A stretch of 16,015 bases of DNA. It comes from JANNFX01 sp040080075 (GTDB taxonomy: Bacteria; Pseudomonadota; Alphaproteobacteria; Rhizobiales; Hyphomicrobiaceae). The stretch is from the NCBI GenBank assembly GCA_040080075.1, contig JBEBJD010000133.1, positions 1 through 16,015 on the forward strand, read 5' to 3'. The translations under genes and the position numbers were made by a program. The notes under the pieces were generated by a model. That model saw nothing but the letters and a program-made list of their open reading frames with translations. It did no database searches and had not been told where the DNA came from. Shown in pieces: positions 7,614-15,800 of the stretch; the first letter of the stretch is position 1, and every line of letters begins with the position of its first letter.

Positions 7614-8823
7614 TCAATGCTTTGCATTGAGAATACGGTAAACGCCGACGCGCGACATCAGCATACACAGGGCGGCAACAACAACGACAACGATTCCGAG
7701 CAGGACATAGCCGGCCAAATCGAGATAGCCCGACCCAACCAGAAGCTGCATTTCAGACAAACTGACGGCCCCCCCACCAAGCAGTTCGACCATCAGCGGC
7801 ATGGTGCCAAATACGATAAGTGCCGATGCCGCCCCCACCAAGCCGGCGCGCACGCCGAGCCTTAGGAAGTGCTTTTCGAATTCGCGCGCGATGAAGCGGT
7901 CAGTGGCACCGACAAAATGCAAGACCTCGACAATTTCCCGGTTTGACGCCATCGAACTCTTGGTTGCCGACACGATAATAGCCGTCGTTGCAGCAGCCAC
8001 GAGCAACAGGATGGCCAAACCACCAAGCGCGAAGCTGCGCGTTACAGTGCGTATCTGCTGTTGCCAGCGCCTGTGATCATCGAGGCTCGCACCCTTGAAC
8101 TTCTTTTCCAAAGCGCTCGCCACGTGCGTGAGATCGGGTGGCGCGGTCCGATCGAGTTCGATAGCAATCAGCCTGGGGACCGGCAGCGCTCTTGCCAAGC
8201 CACGGCTCCAGCAGCTCTGCCGAGGTCTCGACGCTTAAGGCTTTGACCTTGGTGATGCCCGCCTGCCCCCCAAGGAAAGCCGAAATTTCCGCAATCGATT
8301 TTTCGATATCACCGCCGTCCTGAGGCTCGACCTGTACGGTAACCTCGCTGGCAATATCCTTCAGCCAGGCGGTGGCGGACTGATTGATCATGTAGACGGC
8401 ACCTGCCGTCAGGCACGCCAGGAAGCACATGATGGTGATCACCAGCGTCAGCGAACGGCCAGTCACCGAACCGGCCGGCACCACAGGCGCGCTGGTCTGC
8501 TCGCCGTTTTTTTTGAGTGTACGGGCGGGCGCATACATACCGCCGCGGTTTTCGGCCGCCAGAGTTGGCCGGGCAGCGGGAGGCGCGGTCATACCACCTG
8601 GAAACGGATCGGTTGCCGGATAGCGCGGATCGTCGGCGTAGACGGGCTCTTCATACGAGGCAAAGGGTGCGCCGGTAACCGGTCCCATATCTGGCGTCAC
8701 CGGCGGACCGGCAGCCTGCCCCGTCACGGGACCCGTAACGTAGTCGTCATAACTCTCGTATCCGGGTTGAGGCCCCTGCGGAGAGTGGGGCCTGCCGGTT
8801 TTTGGGTCAAACGATCCGGACAT
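7614..8823 (-). pseudogene. ftsX: Cell division protein FtsX, split by a frameshift
   Basis: FtsX is the membrane partner of FtsE. The complex at the division site controls periplasmic cell-wall hydrolases. Two minus-strand frames together make one protein. The first (from ATG 8823) has a Pro/Gly-rich cytoplasmic extension of about 120 residues, transmembrane helix 1 (SLTLVITIMCFLACLTAGAV) and the start of the periplasmic loop, up to LLEPWLGK. The second frame (ending at 7614) continues with ALPVPRLIAIELD, then three further helices and the ending YRILNAKH. The switch falls at about 8185-8200. Removing one base there (near GGCAAGAGCGCTG on the minus strand) would give LGKALPVPRL, which fits the family. 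The span of 1210 bases is one more than a multiple of three. The second frame has only a TTG near its start and no ribosome site. It is either a real disruption or a base error. A perfect 7-bp hairpin with TTT loop (7614-7630) covers the stop codon. Confidence 0.85.
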
Positions 8824-9475
8824 GGCCGTCGTGCAGCTCCAGACGCGGGGCTTTATACTGCCGCATCAATTGATGATCATGGGTGGCAATCAGCACAGAC
8901 GTGCCAAGCCGGTTCAGTTCGATAAACAAGCGCAATAGACGCCGCGCCATTTGAGGGTCGACGTTTCCCGTCGGCTCGTCGGCAAGCAACAGCTCAGGCT
9001 TGCCGATGACGGCCCGCGCAATGGCCGCGCGCTGCTTTTCACCACCCGAAAGTACGGAAGGATACGCATGCATTCGATCCCCCAGCCCAACCCATTGCAG
9101 CAAGTCAGTCACGTCTTCTTTGTAGTCGTCGAACTTCTTATCGACCACACGCAGCGGCAGCGCCACGTTTTCCCAAGTGGTCAAGTGATCGAGCAGGCGG
9201 AAGTCCTGGAACACGATGCCGATCCGCCGCCTCAGTTGGGCGCGTTTGCGGGTCGAAAGGCGGGTCGCGTCCTGGCCGAAAATCTCAATGCGCCCGCGCG
9301 TCGGGGGGATCGACATGAAGAGAAGCCTGAGCAACGACGTTTTCCCCGCTCCAGACGGACCGGTGAGAAAGTGGAACGAGCCTGGCCGGACATGAAAATT
9401 GACGTCATGCAGGATTTCCTGCCCGTGATCGTACTGTAAGCCCAGATTATTGAGTTTGATCACCTTAACATCCAT
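8807..9475 (-). CDS. ftsE: Cell division ATP-binding protein FtsE
   Basis: Cytoplasmic ABC ATPase that drives FtsX at the septum. It has 222 residues, the usual length, and all nucleotide-binding motifs: Walker A GPSGAGKT (39-46), Q-loop in IVFQDFRLL (Gln90), signature LSGGEKQR (142-149), Walker B LLLADEP (162-168, Asp166 and Glu167) and the H-loop histidine in ATHDH (His199). The YDHGQEILHDVNF and FQDFRLLDHLTTWENVALPL segments are typical of FtsE within the MacB/LolD-like ABC group. ATG 9475 is used, with AGGTGGCGGG 8-17 bases upstream. The stop codon overlaps the ftsX start by 17 bases, which suggests translational coupling. The gene is divergent from hpt, and the 232-bp gap must hold both promoters. 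No clear hexamer pairs stand out there. Confidence 0.95.
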   Translation of the reverse strand: MDVKVIKLNNLGLQYDHGQEILHDVNFHVRPGSFHFLTGPSGAGKTSLLRLLFMSIPPTRGRIEIFGQDATRLSTRKRAQLRRRIGIVFQDFRLLDHLTTWENVALPLRVVDKKFDDYKEDVTDLLQWVGLGDRMHAYPSVLSGGEKQRAAIARAVIGKPELLLADEPTGNVDPQMARRLLRLFIELNRLGTSVLIATHDHQLMRQYKAPRLELHDGHVRIV

Positions 9476-9707
9476 TCAGCGCCCGCCACCTATGTCCAAA
9501 GCATTGGCGTCTTGGCTTCTTGACGCAATTCGCGCCGTCGATCAATCGGCCAGGATTGTGGCGGCCTCGTGTAACCGCAATGGGCTTTTTATACAGGTGC
9601 TGCGCAGCCCGCGCCGGCAAGCACCGTTCGCCGGAAATGTTGTGCATAATCAGCCGCCAACCGCTATGGGTGGGAGCTTCAAATCGAATCGCAGCCGCGG
9701 AGGCACG

Positions 9708-10256
9708 ATGACCACCATACCCAATCCGGCCAGCCAAGCCGTCGACGTTATCTTTTCACCTCAAGCCATTGCCGGCCGCCTGGAAAGCCTTGCCCAGGAA
9801 ATCAAGGCAGCCAACATCGAGCCGCTGCTGGTGGTCCCGATCCTCAAGGGAAGCTTCGTTTTTGCCGCCGACTTGATCCGCGCCATGCACCGGGCGGGCA
9901 TGGAACCCGAGGTCGATTTCCTGACGCTGTCGAGCTACAAAAAGAGCCGCGTCTCGTCCGGCATGGTGGAAATTCTGCGCGACCTCGATCTTACGGTCGA
10001 TCGGCGCAACGTGCTCATCGTCGATGATGTCCTGGACAGTGGCCGCACCTTGGTTTTTGCCAAGGATCTGATCGCGGCGCGCGGAGCAAACTCAGTTCGC
10101 ACCTGCGTGCTCATCAACAAGAACGTCAAACGCGCGGTAAACGTGGCGGCCGATTTCTACGCCTTCGAGAGCGAAGACATGTTCTTTGTCGGCTACGGAA
10201 TGGATGTCGCCCACCGCTTTCGCGAGTTGCCCTATGTGGGGCGCGTCGCCACGTGA
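9708..10256 (+). CDS. hpt: Hypoxanthine phosphoribosyltransferase
   Basis: Purine salvage: condenses hypoxanthine (and usually guanine) with PRPP to give IMP or GMP in the cytoplasm. It has 182 residues from ATG 9708, chosen because GGAGG (9699-9703) precedes it at 4 bases and because the family begins near here. The frame is open upstream to 9450, but that stretch is arginine/proline-rich and overlaps the start of the divergent ftsE. Motifs are LLVVPILKGSFVFAADLIRA (about 40-59, pyrophosphate loop), DFLTLSSYKKSRVSSG (70-85, flexible catalytic loop) and VLIVDDVLDSGRTL (102-115, PRPP-binding motif with Asp106, Asp107 and Asp110). FESEDMFFVGYGMD near the C-terminus contains the purine-binding segment. 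The response regulator follows after 55 bp on the same strand. Confidence 0.95.
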   Translation: MTTIPNPASQAVDVIFSPQAIAGRLESLAQEIKAANIEPLLVVPILKGSFVFAADLIRAMHRAGMEPEVDFLTLSSYKKSRVSSGMVEILRDLDLTVDRRNVLIVDDVLDSGRTLVFAKDLIAARGANSVRTCVLINKNVKRAVNVAADFYAFESEDMFFVGYGMDVAHRFRELPYVGRVAT

Positions 10257-10311
10257 GGGGACACCGGTCCGCCTAAGGCTGGACACGGCAATGAAGGAGG
10301 CAACGACGGAC

Positions 10312-10671
10312 ATGGCCCGCATTCTGCTCGCCGATGACGATAAGCCGACCCGCGACCTCGTGCGCCGCGCCCTCGAGACCGACGGCCACCAGGTGTTGCT
10401 CGCCGAAGACGGTCAGGAGGCATGGTCCGCGTTCGCCGCCGCTCCATTATCGTTCGATCTCATCGTGACCGACATTGAAATGCCGGGCACCGACGGCGTG
10501 ACACTGGCCAAGAACGCACTCGCCGCATCGCCGTCCGTCAAGGTGTTGATGATGTCGGGCTTTAATGAAGCCCTCGAGCGCGGCCGCAACCTGGCGCCAG
10601 CGCGCGTCGAAGTGCTGGCCAAACCATTTACGCTCGACCAGATCCGCCGGGCCATCAAAAGCGTGATTTGA
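10312..10671 (+). CDS. Single-domain (CpdR-like) response regulator
   Basis: A stand-alone receiver domain of 119 residues with no output domain, so it probably acts by protein-protein contact. Acidic pocket residues are in ADDD (residues 7-10), the phosphoacceptor is Asp54 (IVTDIEMPGTDG), the switch serine is Ser82 (MMSGF) and the conserved lysine is Lys104 (LAKPF). The MARILLADDD opening and the lack of a DNA-binding domain resemble CpdR, the alphaproteobacterial ClpXP adaptor. The equivalent of CpdR's other features cannot be confirmed from sequence alone. ATG 10312 fits the family N-terminus. The upstream ATG 10291 is in frame, and AAGGAGG (10294-10300) serves 10312 at a rather long 11-base spacing. 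It is probably cotranscribed with hpt. No histidine kinase is in the window. Confidence 0.88.
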   Translation: MARILLADDDKPTRDLVRRALETDGHQVLLAEDGQEAWSAFAAAPLSFDLIVTDIEMPGTDGVTLAKNALAASPSVKVLMMSGFNEALERGRNLAPARVEVLAKPFTLDQIRRAIKSVI

Positions 10672-11109
10672 GGGTTGAGCACGGGAGTAGGTTGGCTCTC
10701 ACCAGTCCGCAGCCACGCCGGCTCTGGTGAGCACGTATCGAGCCAAACTTCCAAAACAATCGCGATGCCCATGAGAAAATTGAGAACTGGGCAGCTCGCC
10801 TCAAAATAAATATCCCGGCAGCACCACCGGCACGATCTGCTCAGAACGCAACGCCGGGAATGGCGCAATTTCGGCGCAATATGCATCAAAGCACGGCCCA
10901 ATCGACCGTACGCACCATCGTTTCACTACCAAATTTTTGAACATTTCGTTGCAAGAAAATGCACAAATGGGCCTACGAACTATCAGAAGGCACCATCAGC
11001 ATACCCCATCACTTGATTGGTCCGATCAGCATCCCCATGTTGTAGGCTTATTAATTATAATTCGACTGCGGTTTTTAACTAGCCTGTATATTGTGTGGGA
11101 GTACAGGGA
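10672..11109. other. Intergenic region upstream of the LuxR-type gene
   Basis: No convincing gene. It contains a hairpin at 10698-10731 (CTCACCAG with CTGGTGAG, plus an inner AGCC/GGCT stem) just after the response regulator. No T-tract follows, so it is at best a weak or Rho-assisted terminator or a structured RNA. A 47-codon minus-strand frame (10801-10944) has no ribosome site. The last 70 bases are AT-rich, with a TATAAT hexamer at 11056-11061 that could be the -10 of the regulator's promoter, although no good -35 lies 16-18 bases before it. A 6-bp stem, CCTGTA (11083-11088) with TACAGG (11102-11107), places the GGGAG ribosome site in its loop. Confidence 0.4.
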
Positions 11110-12156
11110 ATGCCGGCACCTATTTTACGTGCCACGCCAGTGTTGCCGCATGGGCTCATGCGATGGCAAGATCTCATCCGGGAATGCATTGCGGTGGCAC
11201 CTGGTTGTGAGGCGAAAGTCAATTGGTCGGATTTGCAGCGGACCGTCCTGCAAATCCAGGCCAACGGCGGTAAATCGGCTCAAGCCTACGTCGCACCCCT
11301 AGGCGACGCCATTTCAGTGAACGTTTGCCACCCACAACCCGGTGCACACGCAGATGGGGCGCTTCTGCCAAACGATGCGCAAGCTTTTTCGACATTTGTC
11401 CCCAATCTCCGGCTCGCAAAGGCGGAGCTGCTGATATTCGCGGGTCAAGCGGAGCCCGCGAGTTGGGAACGTCTCAAAGAGTACATTGAGGCCCGGCGTC
11501 AAGAAATTGAAGAATTGCTGGATCACTCCATGCTCATCCTGGACGTTGAACTCCAATCCTCGCGACTTATGATGGTCCTTGAACTCATGACCGCACCGAC
11601 CATTCTGCTCGACGAAGACGCATCCGTTCGCTTCTTTAATTCAGCCGCCAAGACTCTGCTGGTACAAAAGCGGCACGTATCTCTTTCGCGTCAAAATCAG
11701 ATTCAACTGCCCGACGCCGCAAAAACCCGCGAATTTAGAAAGCAAGTCAAAGAACTATCGGTAAGTCAAGAGCGCGGTCAGGACCCTATTTACCTGCGAT
11801 ACCGGCCTACCGAGAGTGCGGCACTGGACTTCGTGCGTCTCAGCACGGTGCCCTCTATCGCGGTGAAACACTGCGAACATCCGGAGATCTTGAGCGGCAC
11901 TGTGAAGGCTGAGTTTTTCGTATCCCAGCCCACTGCCCGCATATCCGCCGAAACCATCCAGAAGGTCTTCGGCATTACGGCCTCGGAATCCAAACTTGCC
12001 GAGGCTTTATGCCAGGGCTTGACGCTTGATGGCTACGCCGAGCGAGAGGGAATTGCCATCTCTACAGCGCGCTGGCACTTGCACAATGTTCTGACGAGGA
12101 CGGAAACACGTAGCCAAGCCGAACTCATTCGCTTGCTATTGACGATCTTGCATTGA
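11110..12156 (+). CDS. PAS-LuxR-type transcriptional regulator
   Basis: A DNA-binding regulator of 348 residues. The C-terminus (about 284-345) is a LuxR/NarL-type helix-turn-helix: VFGITASESKLAEALCQGLT, then EREGIAISTARWHLHNVLTR with the recognition helix at about 317-331, then SQAELIRLLL. Residues about 150-260 look like a PAS-type sensor (MVLELMTAPTILLDEDASVRFFNSAAKTLL). The first 110 residues match nothing I know. A charged helix (about 117-140, WERLKEYIEARRQEIEELL) may be a coiled-coil linker. No receiver or autoinducer-binding domain is evident, so the signal is unknown. ATG 11110 has GGGAG (11097-11101) 8 bases upstream. GTG 11095 is in frame but lacks a site. It is the nearest gene upstream of the RTX gene on the same strand, and its leader shares TGTGGGAGTA with it, so control of that gene is a reasonable inference, not shown. 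Confidence 0.85.
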   Translation: MPAPILRATPVLPHGLMRWQDLIRECIAVAPGCEAKVNWSDLQRTVLQIQANGGKSAQAYVAPLGDAISVNVCHPQPGAHADGALLPNDAQAFSTFVPNLRLAKAELLIFAGQAEPASWERLKEYIEARRQEIEELLDHSMLILDVELQSSRLMMVLELMTAPTILLDEDASVRFFNSAAKTLLVQKRHVSLSRQNQIQLPDAAKTREFRKQVKELSVSQERGQDPIYLRYRPTESAALDFVRLSTVPSIAVKHCEHPEILSGTVKAEFFVSQPTARISAETIQKVFGITASESKLAEALCQGLTLDGYAEREGIAISTARWHLHNVLTRTETRSQAELIRLLLTILH

Positions 12157-12858
12157 TCCGCCGGTAGTCATGCTGCTCGCTTTTTTTGTATCTGCCAGTG
12201 CCAAATTTCACGATTTTAAAACAATCAGCAATAGTCCCATTCAGATGATGGGTGCACAATCGATCTAAATGAATTAATAATTTATCCACGGTGGAATAAA
12301 GCGCCTCACTTGCTTTTTTAGGAACTCTTAGTGTGCGTTTTCATTTTGCCGCAAGACATACTACCAAACGTCTAGCCTGCTTTTTTCAAACACAAGACCC
12401 GCGTTTTTTTAAGCGCGGAACATAACACCAATATCAATTGCCTGGAAGATCTGCTTCGCCCTGTGCGGTGCATTGCACGCACCGCCGGCGTTATGGGCGG
12501 AGCGCTGACTACCGGGCAAAAACGCTTTGTTTGCAGTACTTTGGTCAACGCCTGGGCCGTTTCCGGATTGTCCATGACTGCTCAAGAAGCACCGGCAAGA
12601 GGAGGGTATTGCCATCATGGACCTTCAAGGCGCTACCAGCTAGCGCAATAAAATTGCTTTCAAAATAACTTTTGGAATAACGGGCACCAAACAGGGCACC
12701 GGTAAAGCTTGGCTGCTGCCGTTTTCTAGATAGAGCCATCTAGCGAATACGCAGCTCGCTTGTCTGACGATGACACATGCCTAAAGCATCAATAAGAACG
12801 CAGTGCGTTATTAAATTCTTCAATTCGTAACACAAACCGATATGTGGGAGTAGTTATC
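12157..12858. other. Long non-coding leader/intergenic region before the RTX gene
   Basis: About 700 bp without a convincing gene. The first 260 bp are AT-rich, with repeated T-runs preceded by GC (about 12177-12187, 12311-12318, 12378-12386 and 12401-12410). A dyad TCCAC-G-GTGGA sits at 12285-12295. A more GC-rich middle (12440-12640) carries a 7-bp hairpin, GCGGTGC (12465-12471) with GCACCGC (12479-12485). A small AT hairpin, GCAAT/ATTGC, lies at 12645-12657. Near the RTX start there is a perfect dyad at 12797-12809. Short frames on both strands in 12370-12740 have no ribosome sites and no recognisable product. A long 5' UTR, a small RNA or a relic gene are all possible. Confidence 0.45.
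12797..12809. promoter_or_regulatory. Candidate operator dyad upstream of the RTX gene
   Basis: Perfect inverted repeat AACGCA-G-TGCGTT, 49 bases before the RTX start codon and flanked by AT-rich DNA. It is of a size bound by dimeric helix-turn-helix regulators, such as the LuxR-type protein encoded upstream. No matching dyad was found in front of that regulator's own gene. The link is inferred from position only. Confidence 0.35.
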
Positions 12859-15800
12859 ATGGCACGGATACCAGGCAACAGCCGGCGCAACACGCTGAAC
12901 GGCAGCAATAGCAATGATACGATCTTGGGCTTTGGCGGCAATGACACGCTCAATGGCGGCAATGGCAATGACACGCTAAATGGCGGCAGTGGCAATGACA
13001 AGCTCAATGGCGATAATGGTAATGATACGCTCAATGGCGGCAGTGGCAGCGATTCAATGTTTGGCGGCGCCGGCAACGACGTCATGAATGGCGGCGGCGG
13101 TTCTGACACCGCCATTTTTACCGGCAATCTCTCGTCTTACATCGTGTCCGCTATTCCAGGCGGCTTCCAAGTCGCCGGCCCCGATGGCATCGATATCGTG
13201 CGCGGCGTCGAATTCTTGCAGTTCGCGGATCAAACAGTGGTCGCAGGCTTTGTAACGCCTCCGCCGAACACGGCGCCAGATGCGGTCAATGATACGAACA
13301 GCACGAACGCCGATACGATCCTCGCGAGCAACGCTCTCACGAATGTTCTTGCCAATGATACCGACGCCAACGGCGACTCTCCTTTCGTCACGGCGGTTAA
13401 CGGTTCTCCAGGACAAGTCGGCGTGCAAATCGTGCTTCCGTCGGGCGCGCTCCTGACACTCAACGCCAATGGAACCTACAGCTACAACCCCAACAATTCC
13501 TTCGCCCACGTGGCGCAAGGCACCACGGCAATCGATACCTTTACGTATCAAGTATCTGACGGTAAGGGCGGAACTGACACTGCAACCGTGGAAATCAGCA
13601 TCGCGGGAACCAAGCTGAATGAGCTCGGGCCGCTGACCGGTGGCGTCGACACGATTGCCGGCACGGTTCTCAATGACATCATCCGTGGCAGCGATAACAC
13701 CTTCACATTCTTTGACAATGTAAACGGCGGCGATGGCACCGACACGGTCGAGTTAACCAACTCAATCATATTCAACCCACTCAATATCAATTTCCCACTC
13801 AGTCTGAACACCACCGTCAACAGCGTTGAAAATGCCGTCTTAACTGCTGTCAGCACGATCAATGCAGATCTTTCCAACTGGGTAGGCCTGCAAAAGATCA
13901 CGGCGACAGAAGCCAATGGCAACAATGACATCACGCTGACGACTAACGGAAATGCCACCAGTGTCATCGTCAATGGCGGTGATGACATCGACATCAATGA
14001 CGCATCGGGTGCGGACACTCTGGCGACGGTCACAGTGAACGGCGTTTCCGGCGCTACGGGAAGTGTCAAGGTTGACAGCACGGCGCTGACAAGCCTGACG
14101 GCATCGAATATAAATGATGGATCTGGGTTTATCGATGTGGACGCGGCCGCGGGTGCGCTCGCCCTGAACCTCACAAACATAAACTTGGGGGCAGTAGGTA
14201 ACATCGAGGCCGATGGAGCTAGCTCAGTCGTAGCAGCGATCGGCGGCCCAACAATCAACTTCCAGAATCTGAATGCCGCTACGGCGTCGACCGTTTCGTT
14301 GACGCTAAACGCCGCTTCGACCTTCTCCAATATCAACGCCAACAATGCAGCCACTGTAACGGTCACGGCGAACGGAAATGCGAATTTCGATAACATCAAT
14401 GCCAACAAATCGAACACTCTGAACCTGATCGCCAATGCCGCCATCGCAATGGGTGACATCAATGGCGGTGTCACAACGACGGCGCTCAACATCTCTGGAG
14501 CCGGGGCGGTCAGTATCAATGACGCTAATCTTGCTGCTGCGGGAGCAACTATCAATGCCACCGGCAACAGCGGCGGCGTATTCATCGATAATGAACTCCA
14601 GACCAAAACCCAATTCCAAGGCGGATCGGGTGGTGACAATGCCTTATTTGGTGCCACCACCCGGGCGAACACCTTTGGAGCTGGCAATGACACGGCCAGG
14701 TTGAGTGTTTCCGCACTCGGCGCTGGCGGCAGCCTCGATGGCGGCGCCGACAAGGACACTCTGTCGATGTCTCATGCCAACGCGGCCGCAACAGTACTCG
14801 CCTTCGCGGCCTCGATTTCGAACTTCGAAGTCTTGGATTTGACGGGCGGAGGTGCCGGCCAGACCGTGGACCTCGACAACTTCGATAGCATCGGTTTCGT
14901 CCGCACGGACGGAGGCACGGTGACCCTCGAAAACATGCAAACCGGTGAAACTGTCGAAATCTCAAACGCTGCCGGCGCTGGCACGACAACCGTCTTGGGT
15001 GACTTCGGCAGTGTCAACGATACGTTCAACGTGTCACTGCAGGGTGCACTCGACCAGGACCTGGTGATGAACGATATCGAGTCCATCGCCTTCACCACCA
15101 ACGCAATTGCGGGCGTTCGCATCATCGATCTCACTGGCAATACTGTAACGACCATTACCATTGCTGGTAATGCCGGTATCGACTTTGAGAATGGCTTCCT
15201 GAGCAAGGTTCCGGATTCGGTAACACTTCTGGATGCCAGCGGGGTCACTGGATTAGGCGCTCTGGGCGCAGTGCGCGCCGAGACGCTCAACAATGCCGGA
15301 GTGACCTTCATCGGCGGAGCCGGGGAAGACGAGTTCATCGGTGACGACGGTGTCGATACACTCACCGGAAATGGCGGTAACGATATACTCACGGGCTTCA
15401 ACGGAAACGATATCTTGAACGGCGGTGATGGCGACGACGAATTATTCGGTCAAGGAGATCTCGATACCTTGAATGGTGGTGCTGGCGACGACCTGTTGGA
15501 TGGTGGCGGCGACACTGTTAGAGATACGTTGACTGGCGGGACCGGAGCCGACACTTTTGTTGTCGACGATCTTTCAACGAACGTGAACACGTTTGACGTC
15601 GTGACAGATGCGACAGTTGGTAGTACCGACACATTCGACTTTGGTGCAGCTATCGTGAGTTTCGCGAGTGCTGCAGTCGTAGTCGGGCCGGATTTCGCTA
15701 CGGCCGTTGATAGCGCGACCGCGACCGCTGGTGACTTGGCTTGGTTCGTGTTCAGCGACGGCAACACTTATCTCGTCAACGAAGGCGGTGTGGTCAACAA

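Noticed and set aside
9450..9707. N-terminal extension of hpt to an upstream start
   Set aside because: The stretch overlaps the divergent ftsE start, is unlike the phosphoribosyltransferase family, and ATG 9708 has a strong GGAGG site.
10413..10901. Minus-strand frame of 162 codons over the response regulator's 3' end
   Set aside because: It overlaps the receiver domain, has no recognisable motif and lacks a ribosome site.
10801..10944. Minus-strand 47-codon frame (starting MFKNLVVKRWCVRS) in the intergenic region
   Set aside because: The peptide looks plausible, but there is no ribosome site, no family match known to me and no support beyond being open.
12370..12740. Several overlapping 60-75 codon frames on both strands
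   Set aside because: None has a ribosome site or a recognisable product. They overlap each other and a hairpin. This is left as non-coding, though a relic gene is possible.
13548..14759. Minus-strand frame of 403 codons inside the RTX gene
   Set aside because: It is rich in Ser, Pro, Ala and Val because it mirrors Asn/Asp/Gly/Thr-rich codons of the RTX repeats. The plus-strand protein has clear RTX and VCBS signatures.
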